Assembly (NCBI GenBank): GCA_044220875.1
Contig: JBGAQH010000004.1
Location: 1-64,000, forward strand
Origin: JAEUIT01 sp044220875
Lineage (GTDB): Bacteria; Planctomycetota; Phycisphaerae; Phycisphaerales; SM1A02
Length of the DNA stretch: 64,000 nt
Reading direction: 5' to 3'
Shown: positions 33,308 to 42,900 of the stretch, piece after piece
Layout of the letters: each line of letters starts with the position of its first letter
How positions within the stretch are numbered: the stretch's first letter is position 1
Program-made: the position numbers and the translations under genes
The notes under the pieces: model-generated
Database searches by the model: none
What the model was told of the DNA's origin: nothing
Seen by the model: only the letters and a program-made list of their open reading frames with translations

Positions 33308-33707
33308 TCACATCCCGGATCGGGGGCCGAGGTCGACCTGGAGGCGCGCGAGGTACACGGCCGAGTCCTCGGAAAGAAGGTTGAGTTCGCGCGCCATGCG
33401 CGCCAAGTGGCGCGCGATCTGGAGACGGGTATTCGCGAGTTCAAGCGCCCGCCCGCGATCGCCACCGCGGGCGTACTGCGCCCTGATCAGTTCCTCAAGG
33501 ACATCCAAGTGCGCGGCCTCAAGCCGGGCTCCGAGCCCGAAGCGCACGTTCTTCGGAAAACCTCCCGACCTTGGGGATGACCCAGCGCAGGATGTCGCTG
33601 GCAAGAATGACAGCCGTAGGTTCTTCAAGGCGAGACTTTTTGCCGCCGGCGCCGGCGGGCACCTCAACCACGCGCTGGGAGGGATTCGGAACCTTGCTCC
33701 TCGCCAT
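33308..33707 (-). pseudogene. Avd-like four-helix-bundle protein, frameshifted
   Basis: Two minus-strand frames join into one Avd-like sequence. The first frame (from ATG 33707) gives D-I-L-R-W-V-I-P-K-V-G-R-F and then runs out of frame. The second frame gives F-P-K-N-V-R-F-G-L-G-A-R-L-E-A-A-H-L-D and a helical C-terminal half ending at 33308. Removing one base from the TTTT run at 33557-33560 restores a continuous protein. Avd is the four-helix RNA-binding partner of reverse transcriptase in diversity-generating retroelements; S23-like relatives exist without one. No reverse transcriptase or template repeat is in the window. It may be a decayed gene or a sequencing error in the homopolymer. 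Confidence 0.65.
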
Positions 33708-33728
33708 CCCGCCCCATGTACCTCAAAG

Positions 33729-33761
33729 AGGAAGAAGAAGAAGAAGAAGAAGAAGAAGAAA
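33729..33761 (+). repeat. GAA trinucleotide microsatellite
   Basis: About ten tandem GAA units inside a longer purine-rich tract (33720-33800), in the gap between the Avd-like pseudogene and the protease/FGE-like gene. Simple repeats this pure are uncommon in GC-rich bacteria and can change length by slippage. It lies just past the stop codon of the 33803 gene, so it is probably in that mRNA's 3' end. Confidence 0.95.
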
Positions 33762-33802
33762 GACAGAAGGGTAAAGGAAAAAGGAAAGAGAGGAAAGGAA
33801 AG

Positions 33803-36160
33803 TTAGGGGGCCCTCGCGACGCGGAATCCGACGTCGAAAAGCTGCATGAAGGGCGTGCCGTGGAAGCGCATGGAGGAACGCAGGCTTAGGCTGTTGTTGC
33901 CCGCCCCCCCGCCACGCGCCACGCGATCCCAACCGGTCGCAGGACCCTGCGGGTTGACCGGGGGGCTCGACGCGTAGTAGGTGGCCGAGTAGATATCGTT
34001 CACCCACTCAAGAACGTTCCCCGACATGTCGTGGAGCCCGAGCGAGTTCGATGCCTTGCCGCCGACCACGTACGTTTTCCCGCCAGAATTGGCGTTGTAC
34101 CACGCGATGATCCCGACGAGCGAATCGTCGTTCGTCCCGTTCGGGAACCCCGGCCCGCTGTGGAACGCCGTCGTCGTGCCGGCGCGGTACGCGTATTCCC
34201 ACTCGTCCTCGGTCGGCAGCCGGAGCCCCGTCGCCGAAAGGAAGACATTGATCGTGAACCAGGAGACCGTTTCGACCGGTCGGTCGTTCGACCCGGGGAA
34301 TCCGTTCGCTGCCTGGTGGTACGACGGGTTCGACCCCATCCTAGCCGTCCACTGCGCTTGGGTCACCTCGTAGCGGCCCATGTAAAACGGGCACGTCAGC
34401 GTCACGGCGTGGACGGGGCTCTCGTCAGAGAAACAGCTGAACTGATTCGACGGCGAGCAGCCCATGTTGAAGGTGCCGGGCGGCACGAGCAGCATCTCGA
34501 TCTGCGACGCGTTGTCGCGCACGCGCCATGCGAGGCCGGTGGCGACGATCGCGTTGCGGAGGGTGGCGTCCGTGACCACCGCGGGATCGGGGGCGGCTTC
34601 GATGAGTGTGGCCCAGGACGGGACGTTCGGTGGGTTCGGCGAGGGCGGCCACGCCCCGAGCTGCACCGCGAGGTCGGCCGCGCTGACGATGCCGTCGCCG
34701 TTGAGGTCGGCGCAGGGACTCTGCGTGCAGGGTTGCCCCCACGCGCCCAACATAAGCGCGACATCGATCGCGTTGACTTGTCCGTCGCCATTCAGATCAC
34801 TCGGCGGCGTGAGCGCCGCGATGCCTTGGGGGTTCGCGATCGCTTGGGCAAGGCCCGGGTTGTCGAAGGTAGTTCCCGAGTTCGATCCTCCCGTCGCGTC
34901 GCAGCCGCCGTTGGTGTGGATCCCGACGGCCTCTCCGTCTGATTCGCGAATGATCGGCGAGCCCGAGTTTCCGCCCATCGTGTCGGCGACGTAGGAGATC
35001 ATCGTCCCGGGGCCGACGCCGGCAATCGCGCCGACGTGCGTCTGGTTCGTCTGATTCTCCCAGCCGTCGTCGAGGCCGAATCCCGTGACGCGGACCAGGC
35101 CGTTCGAGCTCGCCGCCGCGCGGACGTACGACCGCATGCCCTGAGCGGCGAACGGCGAGAGGCCAGTGGTCGAGTTCGAGAAGACGCCGAAGTGCGTCCA
35201 GTCGTCTCCCTGTCCGTTGTTGTGGAACTGCACCGACGCCGGGTCGATCACGTACTGGTTCGACGGGCTGGGGTTCTGGACGGTGCCGTCCTGATTCGAC
35301 TTCGGCACGTTGAACTGGACGACTTCGGGAGCGCTGAAGTTGAAGCTTGCCGCGCAGTGACCCGCGGAGAGCATTGCGTTCTGCTGGTTGTCGAAGAGCC
35401 AAGCGGTGCATCCGACCGGCATGATGCGACCCACGCGCGGGTCGGAGCTCTGGCATCGATCGTCGGTCGGCCCGCAGATTGTGGCGACGCCGCCGTCCAT
35501 CGGCACGCCAGCGTGCACGCCGAGCACCGCGACCCGCCCACTGCCGCCATTCCCAGCGAAGAGCTCGATGCGAACCGCATCGCCGTTGAAGTAGGCGGAG
35601 GTGTAGCCCCACTCAGCCAACGTCTGGGCGTTCAGGGTCTGGTCGAAGCCGTCCTTGAGTGACGTGATGCGGAGGTGGCTCGCGCCGGCACGTGAGGTAG
35701 GCCCTCGAAGCGCCGTGATCGACGGATCGAAGATCACGCGGATCCACTCGGCATCGGTCGAACCGACGACCTCGGAGTAGATCGGCTCGTCGCCCGAGGC
35801 GAGGCCTGTTCGATCGCCGGAGTCGGACGTCACGGAACGTTGCCGGTAAGGAATCGCGTCGGGCTTCTCGGTTGGGCATGCCCCCCACGATTGGACGAGA
35901 AGCGCGAGGTCCAGCCGATCCACCGCGCCGTCCCGATTGAGGTCGGCATCGCAGACCGCGCACTTGCCCCACGAGTCCATGAGCTGTGTCAGGTCGCGGT
36001 TGCCGACCGTGCCGTCATGGTCGATGTCGCCCGGGCAGCCCGAGCCGAGCGCCACAGGTGAGCAGCAGAACGCTACCGCAGCGAGTGCGATCGAACAGGC
36101 CCGCGCGAACCGTCCGGTTACGCGACGAAGCCCAGTCTCCCCCGACGTGAGCGGTGTCAT
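33803..36160 (-). CDS. Secreted trypsin/V8-like protease with dockerin repeats and a C-terminal FGE-like domain
   Basis: A 785-residue multidomain exported protein. Order: signal peptide (about residues 18-40); two EF-hand dockerin repeats (I-D-H-D-G-T-V-G-N-R-D-L and D-L-N-R-D-G-A-V-D-R-L-D-L, about 43-95); a beta region; a serine protease with L-S-A-G-H-C (His268), a D-D-W-T-H-F segment (Asp about 319) and G-G-N-S-G-S-P (Ser399), V8/glutamyl-endopeptidase-like; two more dockerin repeats (about 450-510); a C-type-lectin-fold FGE/sulfatase-modifying-factor-like domain to the end. It lacks the FGE catalytic cysteine pair, so it is probably a binding or structural domain. The start at 36160 follows GGAG at 8 bases; an earlier ATG at 36190 is less supported. 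Confidence 0.88.
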   Translation of the reverse strand: MTPLTSGETGLRRVTGRFARACSIALAAVAFCCSPVALGSGCPGDIDHDGTVGNRDLTQLMDSWGKCAVCDADLNRDGAVDRLDLALLVQSWGACPTEKPDAIPYRQRSVTSDSGDRTGLASGDEPIYSEVVGSTDAEWIRVIFDPSITALRGPTSRAGASHLRITSLKDGFDQTLNAQTLAEWGYTSAYFNGDAVRIELFAGNGGSGRVAVLGVHAGVPMDGGVATICGPTDDRCQSSDPRVGRIMPVGCTAWLFDNQQNAMLSAGHCAASFNFSAPEVVQFNVPKSNQDGTVQNPSPSNQYVIDPASVQFHNNGQGDDWTHFGVFSNSTTGLSPFAAQGMRSYVRAAASSNGLVRVTGFGLDDGWENQTNQTHVGAIAGVGPGTMISYVADTMGGNSGSPIIRESDGEAVGIHTNGGCDATGGSNSGTTFDNPGLAQAIANPQGIAALTPPSDLNGDGQVNAIDVALMLGAWGQPCTQSPCADLNGDGIVSAADLAVQLGAWPPSPNPPNVPSWATLIEAAPDPAVVTDATLRNAIVATGLAWRVRDNASQIEMLLVPPGTFNMGCSPSNQFSCFSDESPVHAVTLTCPFYMGRYEVTQAQWTARMGSNPSYHQAANGFPGSNDRPVETVSWFTINVFLSATGLRLPTEDEWEYAYRAGTTTAFHSGPGFPNGTNDDSLVGIIAWYNANSGGKTYVVGGKASNSLGLHDMSGNVLEWVNDIYSATYYASSPPVNPQGPATGWDRVARGGGAGNNSLSLRSSMRFHGTPFMQLFDVGFRVARAP

Positions 36161-36843
36161 TGCATGCTCTCCACTCTGTGAGTCCGCCACGACGACCGAG
36201 GCGTCGAACCACCACGGCCAACGAAACGCAGCCTCATTTGCCCCAGCAAGCTAAGCCGGTTGCGCGAACGCAGCATACGGCGCGGCGGAGTGGAAACAAG
36301 CCGCCGGTAACAATATGGCGATCTCACGGAACGGTCGGCCGGTCGCACGGCACGGCCAGACCCGGCGACGGGCCGGAGCCAGGATTGCCTCGACGGGCGC
36401 GGCAGCTTGCCGGGCGAACCGGAAGCCGTGACGTTGCGTGACGCCCCCGTTCAACACAGAGGCACAGAGGGCGCAGCGGACGCAACGCGGAATCACCCGG
36501 AAATTGGACCAAGGACGGCCTACGCAGCCAGCACGGTGGAATGCCGATCGCTCTCACGTCTCGGCCGGCCGCGTCCTAGGAGGATGATTCGCCGCGAGGT
36601 TCGCCGGAGAATCCATCGCAGCACAGGAAGTCGAATCGCCCCCTACTCCCGCCTCTGATGACCTCTCTGTGCCCCCTCTGTGCTCTCTGTGTCCTCTGTG
36701 GTGAGTCTGGTCGCATTGTGCGGAATCCTCGGCACAGAGAAGAATGAGGAAGGGGCTGCGCGACGTTCGTCGGGCCACCCCCTTCTTGCGTGCGCTCCGG
36801 ATGTCGGGCGGCGGACCGAGATGGGAATCGCCGCAGCGCTTTC
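36161..36843 (+). other. Gene-free stretch with degenerate dispersed repeats
   Basis: No supported gene. It contains two pieces of the 119-bp repeat family: the front half (TTCAACACAGAGGCACAGAG) near 36435-36472, and an inverted CACAGAG run at 36659-36702 followed by a hairpin copy at 36731-36785. In the latter one arm base differs (GCCACCCC for GCAGCCCC), weakening the stem. The rest is ordinary sequence. Confidence 0.7.
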
Positions 36844-37932
36844 TCACGGCGTTCGCGCGACACGGAAGCCGAGGATGGAGTACTTGGTGGCGGGCAGCAC
36901 GGAACCGCGGTCGGACGATCGCTGGGATTGCGTGTAGTCGAACCACGAGCCCCCCCGCACCGATCGATACGTTCCGCTCTCCGGCCCGGTCGGATCCGAC
37001 GAGGGGCTCGACGCGAAGTACGTCGGCGAGTACCAGTCGCTTACCCACTCGGCGACGTTTCCCGACATGTCGTGGAGTCCGAATCCGTTGGGCGCCTTGC
37101 CGCCGACGGCATGGGTCTGGCATTGCCCGGTGGGAGGACATGGGCCCATGTAGTACCACGCGATGGTCGCGACGAGCGAGTCGTCATTGGTGCCATTCGG
37201 GAAGCCGGGCCCGCTGTGGAAGGCCGTCGTCGTCCCCGCGCGGTACGCGTATTCCCATTCGGCCTCGGTCAGCAGACGGAGCCCCGTGGCTGAGAGGAAT
37301 CCTTGGATCATGTTCCAGGAGACCATTTCGACCGGCCGAGTATCCGGCCCCGGATACCCGTGCGCCGCTGTCCACCACGACGGGTTCGACCCCATCGTCG
37401 AGGTCCATTCCGCCTGCGTCACCTCATAGCGGCCGACATAGAAGGGTTGTGTGAGCGTCACGGCATGCACCGGGTTCTCCCACGACATGCAGTTGTAGTC
37501 ATCCGATGCCGAGCAGCCCATATCGAAACTGCCCTGCGGAATCAGCAGCATCTCGATCTGCGAAGCGTTGTCGCGCACGCGCCACGGATACCCGGTCGCA
37601 ACGATCGCGTCGCGGAGCGCGGCGCTCGTGACGACCGCGGGATCGGGCGACGCCTCAAGGACCGTGGCCCACGGAAGCTGCACGCAGGGGCTCCCCCAGA
37701 AGCCCAGAATCGTCGCGAGATCGGCGGCATCGACGGCGCCCGAGCCGTCGAGGTCCGCAAGGCAACCGTTGCACGGCCCCCACGCCCCGAGCAGGAGTGC
37801 GAGATCCGGTCCGCTCACGTCGCCGCTCCCGTCGAGGTCCGCGTGGCAGGCGTCTTGCGCCCGTGCATTCGTCGAGAACGTCACGGTGACCGCGAGGGCC
37901 GTGCAGATCGCAGGAATCATCCGATGGCTCAT
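36844..37932 (-). CDS. Secreted dockerin protein with an FGE-like (CLec-fold) domain
   Basis: A 362-residue protein, a shorter paralogue of the C-terminal part of the 33803-36160 gene. Signal peptide (residues 5-26, A-R-A-Q); two dockerin repeats (D-L-D-G-S-G-D-V-S-G-P-D-L and D-L-D-G-S-G-A-V-D-A-A-D-L); then a FGE-like domain (P-W-R-V-R-D-N-A-S-Q-I-E-M-L-L, Y-E-V-T-Q-A-E-W, L-H-D-M-S-G-N-V-A-E-W-V). The domain ends R-G-G-S-W followed by a variable stretch and G-F-R-V-A-R. FGE cysteines are absent. The start at 37932 has GGAGG 7 bases upstream. The two paralogues share most of the domain; they differ most in the stretch before G-F-R-V-A-R. Confidence 0.87.
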   Translation of the reverse strand: MSHRMIPAICTALAVTVTFSTNARAQDACHADLDGSGDVSGPDLALLLGAWGPCNGCLADLDGSGAVDAADLATILGFWGSPCVQLPWATVLEASPDPAVVTSAALRDAIVATGYPWRVRDNASQIEMLLIPQGSFDMGCSASDDYNCMSWENPVHAVTLTQPFYVGRYEVTQAEWTSTMGSNPSWWTAAHGYPGPDTRPVEMVSWNMIQGFLSATGLRLLTEAEWEYAYRAGTTTAFHSGPGFPNGTNDDSLVATIAWYYMGPCPPTGQCQTHAVGGKAPNGFGLHDMSGNVAEWVSDWYSPTYFASSPSSDPTGPESGTYRSVRGGSWFDYTQSQRSSDRGSVLPATKYSILGFRVARTP

Positions 37933-38250
37933 GTGTGCCTCCAACCCCCACGAGGCCACACACCGAATCCGCGACGGGTCGCCGTCGCAATCGACACGAT
38001 CCGATGTCAGCGCCCACGCTCCGCGCGAAGCGAAGGACGACACGAAGCTACCGCGCGAATCGACATGCGAGAAGCCCCCGTCGCGGAATGGCACCGCCCT
38101 CCACTGGATCGCCGCGGGCAAGAGTCGCCACAACCTGATCGCGGGCGCACGAACGAGTCGGAGCGCACAGCGGGCGATGGCCGCAGGGCGGTACGCTGCG
38201 GACCGTCGGCCCGACCTGGAACGCTTGGGCGGTTCGTGGAGGATTCTGTC
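37933..38250 (+). other. Intergenic region between divergent secreted-protein genes
   Basis: 318 bases with no supported gene, repeat or hairpin. It must hold the divergent promoters of the 37932 (minus) and 38251 (plus) genes, but no clear -10/-35 pair stands out. Confidence 0.5.
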
Positions 38251-39855
38251 GTGGCGATCGCAGCGATCTCGATGGTGTTCGCACTCGGTGCCGCGGCGGC
38301 TCCGCCGGCCGATGCTGCCCCGGCGTCGCCATGGTTTCGCATCACGGTGGTCGATCGGGCCACGCGACGCGGCGTGCCCCTGGTCGAACTCACCACGACG
38401 AACGGCATTCGCCAGGTGAGCGACAGCGCGGGGGTGATCGCCTTCGACGAGCCCGGGCTGATGGCGAGCGAGGTCTGGTTCGGCATCTCGAGCCACGGCT
38501 ATGGCGTGCCGAAGGATGGCTTCGGCAACGCCGGCGTCCGCCTCACGCCGCGGGCCGGGGCGAGTGCCGTCGTCGAGGTCGATCGGACGAACATCGCCGA
38601 ACGGCTCTACCGGCTCACCGGCGCCGGCATCTATCGCGACAGCGTCCTTCTCGGCGACCGGCCGCCCGTCCGCGAGCCGCTGATCAACGGCAAGGTGCTC
38701 GGGCAGGACAGCGTGCAGACGGCGATCTATCACGGCACGATCTGGTGGTTCTTCGGCGACACGAGCAGAGCCTCCTATCCGCTCGGCAACTTCGCCATGT
38801 CCGGGGCGACCTCCTCGTTCCCGCCACGGCTCGGCGGCGACGGACTCGATCCCGAGCGCGGCATCGACCTCCGCTACGTCGTCGGCGACGACGGATTCTC
38901 GCGCCCAATGTGTCCGCTCGAGGGTCCCGGTCCGGTCTGGTGCGACGGGATGACGGTCGTGCCCGATGCAGATGGCCGCGAACAGTTGCTCTGCCATTAC
39001 GCACGGATGAAGGACCTCGGCACGATGTACGAACATGGCATCGCCCGCTTCGACGATGCCCATGAGCGGTTCGAGCCCCTCCGCTCCCTCACTCTTGACC
39101 AGACGCGCCACCCGCGCGGCGGCGGCAGTCCCCTGCTCCATCGCGACGGAGCGACGACCTACGTCTACTACGCTTCGCCCCTGCCGCTGGTCCGTGTCGA
39201 AGCCCACGTCGATGCCGTGCTCGATCCTTCCGCCTACGAGACCTTTACCTGCCTCGAGCCCGGAGCAACGCTTGACCTCGATCATCCGCGGATCGAGCGG
39301 CGCGACGGCCAGCCCGTGTGGGGATGGAAGAGGGCGACCGCGTCGATCCGCCAGCAGGACGAGGCCGAGCTGATCAAGCGCGGCCTGCTGCCCGCGGCCG
39401 CTGCCCGCCTGCAACTCGTCGACGACGAGACCGGAGCGCCGGTCATCGCCCATGTCGGCACCGTCGCGTGGAACGCGTATCGACAGCGGTTCATCCTCAT
39501 CTTCCAGCAGCTCTTCGGTTCGTCGCTTGCGGGCGAGATCTGGTTCGCCGAAGCGCCCGACCCGACCGGGCCGTGGACGCGAGCCCGCAAGATCATCACC
39601 CACGACGACTACTCCTTCTACAACCCGGCCCACCATCCCTTCCTCGATGCCGATGGCGGCCGGCGCATCTACCTCCAGGCGACCTACACCCGCGAGTTCA
39701 GCGGCACGAAGGTGCCGACGCCACGGTACGACTACAACCAGATCATGTACGCCGTCGATCTGGCGGACCCGCGATTGCGATTGGGCCGCGCCGCAAGCGA
39801 TCTGCCCCCGAGGGCCGCGACCGGATCCGACGTCCGACCGTCACCGGGACCGTGA
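38251..39855 (+). CDS. Secreted propeller-like (GH43/DUF4185-type) protein, unknown function
   Basis: A 534-residue product. The GTG at 38251 is chosen because GGAGG lies 8 bases upstream and it completes a signal peptide (V-A-I-A-A-I-S-M-V-F-A-L-G-A-A-A-A). Residues 30-110 form a carboxypeptidase-regulatory-like beta domain (R-G-V-P-L-V-E-L-T-T-T-N-G). The rest reads like a five-bladed propeller related to secreted glycosidases (I-W-W-F-F-G-D-T, D-P-T-G-P-W-T-R-A-R, Y-N-P-A-H-H-P-F). Polysaccharide binding or cleavage is possible but not shown. It is convergent with the fusion-protein gene (39912). Confidence 0.75.
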   Translation: MAIAAISMVFALGAAAAPPADAAPASPWFRITVVDRATRRGVPLVELTTTNGIRQVSDSAGVIAFDEPGLMASEVWFGISSHGYGVPKDGFGNAGVRLTPRAGASAVVEVDRTNIAERLYRLTGAGIYRDSVLLGDRPPVREPLINGKVLGQDSVQTAIYHGTIWWFFGDTSRASYPLGNFAMSGATSSFPPRLGGDGLDPERGIDLRYVVGDDGFSRPMCPLEGPGPVWCDGMTVVPDADGREQLLCHYARMKDLGTMYEHGIARFDDAHERFEPLRSLTLDQTRHPRGGGSPLLHRDGATTYVYYASPLPLVRVEAHVDAVLDPSAYETFTCLEPGATLDLDHPRIERRDGQPVWGWKRATASIRQQDEAELIKRGLLPAAAARLQLVDDETGAPVIAHVGTVAWNAYRQRFILIFQQLFGSSLAGEIWFAEAPDPTGPWTRARKIITHDDYSFYNPAHHPFLDADGGRRIYLQATYTREFSGTKVPTPRYDYNQIMYAVDLADPRLRLGRAASDLPPRAATGSDVRPSPGP

Positions 39856-39911
39856 GGATCTCCCGCGGAGGGCTCCGCCGCTTCCGATTCCGGTTCGCGG
39901 CGCAACGCAAC

Positions 39912-42900
39912 TCAGGACGCCGTCGATCGGCGCGGCTGGATCGCGTAGCTCGCGGCGACGGTGCCGTTGTCGCGTTCGTTGCGGGCGCCGGGGAGCGCCG
40001 CTCGCACGAAGTCGACGGTGGCGGCGTCGGGCGTCACGCGAACGCGGAGGTGGCCGGGGCTTCCGAGGATCTCGCCGCTCACGTACCCGTATTCGCCCGC
40101 GCTCCGCGTGCCGCCGTTGGTGTTGCCCGGCTGCGGAACGCACTGGTAGATCAGGCCATCCCGTTCACTCTTGACGTACAGATGGTCATGGCCGTGGAAG
40201 ACGACGGCAACGCCGTGCTTCACGAGGAGCTCATGGATTGGCATCGGCCACCCCGGCCGGTGTTCGGCGAAGCCCGCGGAGCCGTCGGCGTTCTTGCCGC
40301 CCCATTCGAAGAAGGGCGAGGCCTCGACGCCACCGCGCCCTTCGCGGCCCAGGCCGCCGACGAGGTGATGGAGAAAGACGAATCGATAGCGAGGCGAGCT
40401 CGCCTCGAGCGTCGCCTTCAGCCAGTCGTACTGCTCGCGACCGAGCGTGCGATCCCAGGAGGCATCGGTCGGGACGAGCTCCTTCGTCTCGCCCCCCTCG
40501 CTTGCGTTCCGGCCGCCGCGCGGCTTGCTCGTCGTCGTCCAGAAGGGATCAAGGACGATGCACTGCGCGTCGCCCCACATGAATGCGTAATAGTGATTTC
40601 CGCGCCGTGCGCCCGCCTCGCCACGAAGCGCCGTCTGTCCGCCGTAGAAGCCCGCACCCGTCAGCGGCGGCGGAAATCGCTCCGTGCGCCGGGCGTAGCT
40701 CCACGCGGCCATGTCGCCGTCGCCGCGTGCCGCCCAGCCCGCTTCGCCATCGTGGTTCCCGAGGGCCATGAAGAGCGGGGCGCTGGCGCAGAGTCGCCCG
40801 AAGTAATACCGCTGGGCGTCATACTGCGGAAGGGCCTCGTGGAAATCGCTCCGCTTGTCGGTCATGAAGGTATCGCCGAGGTCGACATGAAAGTCCGGCC
40901 GGTCGGCGAGGGCGTTGTCGAGCGTCCGCACGTACGCGGCGGGGTCCATGTTCGCGTCGAGGTGGGAGTCGGCTTGGATGGTGAAGGTGAAGGCCTGGCC
41001 GGGTCGGCGCTGGGTGTGGAATCGTCCGGAGACCGTGGCGTGCGACTGTTCGCCGGTCACCGCATACCGGTATTCGCAATCGGGCTCCAAGCGATCGAGC
41101 GTGATGAGTGAGGCGCTTCCCACCACGAGGCGCTCCGAGGCGGTGCGCTGCTCGGCCTTCCCGCCGGCACGTTCGTATGCGACCGTCACCGGCCCTGTCT
41201 CGCCAAAGCCCATGACGCTGACGCCGATCGAGCGGTCGGTCGGTTGCACGAGGACCACGTCGAACGGCCGCTCGGGCACGTCGGTGTGGAACGACGTCAT
41301 CTGGGCGAGCAGTCCAGGGCGCGGCCGATCGTTCGCCGGTGGGGCCTTGTCGCGCGGTCGGTCGTTTGCGGGCGGATTCCTTTCCCGCGGTGCCCGCTCC
41401 CCCTTGCCCTCGCCCGATCGCGTGTACCGCAGTTCAAGCGACGCCGTCGCGATCGTCGTCGAACCGATCGCCCGAAGCAGCTCGGCTCGCGAGCGAGGCT
41501 CCGTCGACGAGGGCAGAGCCTCGGAGAGCGCGTAGAGCGTCGCCACGTAGCGTTTCTCGCCCGGCCCCTTCGAACAGGGCGGCGCATACTCGGCACGGTC
41601 GTTCAGGCTGTTGCGGCCGAGCCGGCCGACCCCCGGCGTTCCTTCGGCAAGTCCCGTGGCGTCGGCGGGAATCCCCTCAACGACGTAATAGACCTTCTCG
41701 CCTCCGTCAGGCGGCACATGATGGATCGTGAGGGCGAGGGCCTTGGTTCCCTTCGGCAGATCGTGCCAGGCGAACGGCGGCGCGATGCTCTCGCCGTCGC
41801 AGGTGTACTTGGCGGGAAGGACGCCGTCATGCACCACCGGGGAGGAAAGCAGGAATCCCGCGGCCGCCGGAGCTCGCGGCGGATCGTTCGCGTCGCGCGG
41901 CGGCGGGGCCTTCGCATCGCGTCGAGGAGCGTCGCCGCCGTCGCGGCCCCGGCGCTCGGGACGCCCATCGCGCGGTTCGTTCGCCTCTCGCGGCTCTCTG
42001 CCGCCAGCGGGTCGGAACTCCTCCTCCGTCCGCGTGCCGTCCGCCGCGATGCGAACGAAGTGCACCATGCCCGCGTCATCGACCGAGTATTCGATCCGTG
42101 ACGGCTTGCCCGCGATCTCGTAGGTCAGACGCCATGCTCGCGGGCCGGTGGACGCGAAGTCGGTGATCGTCGCGCCGCGCAGCGGTCGTCCCGCCTCGCG
42201 GACCGGATCGGTCCGCGGCTGCGGCACAATCTGATCCCCCTCGACGCGGACTTCGCCCCGCATGCCACCGTTGATGTACGGATAGCTCTTGCTCGCGTGA
42301 TAGTGATAGCCATCGCCCGCGCCGTGCCCGTTCAGGGCGTCGAGCCGATCCGTGCAGCCACGCGGGCAGGCCGCGTCCGCGCCGGGTTTCGCGGCAGGAT
42401 CGAAGAGCCCGTAGATCGGATAGCCGTCCAGGGCGAATGCGATCGGCTTGCCGGGGCCAACGACGGCCGCGAGCGCCAGCGGCGCGACGTGGTAGTGATA
42501 GTCGTCGGCCCGTCCGCAGTGTCCGCCGAACTCGTCGAGTTCGCCGATGGCGAAGGCGTCCTCGCCGCGATTGTTCAGGGCATTGAAGATCGGGAGACCG
42601 TTCGCTGCCAGCGCGATCGCCCCGCGACGAAGCTCGGTCTTTCCGGAGACGGGCTCCTTGGCCATCACCGGCCTGAGCGGGATCTGCCAGGCGTTGGCGC
42701 CGGTGTAGCGTTGCGGCAGGGGCACCTGCTGTTGCCAGGCCCGAATCCCCTTCATCATGGTGAAGGCGAGCGGAGCGTGCGGCAGGCCATCGCTTTCGAC
42801 GTAGAGCCATCGCTCGTCGCTTCGGGTCGTGACGTAGGGAGCGAAGGGCGCGAAGGTCGCCGCCTGCCAGGGTGCCTTTGGCGCCGGCGTCGCGCTTGGC

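Noticed and set aside
33000..37932. A complete diversity-generating retroelement
   Set aside because: No reverse transcriptase and no A-rich template repeat were found on either strand; the paralogue differences include third-position and synonymous changes not expected from A-specific mutagenesis.
37303..38250. In-frame N-terminal extension of the 38251 gene
   Set aside because: It is antisense to the FGE-like gene and Arg/His-rich; a good ribosome site and signal peptide start at 38251.
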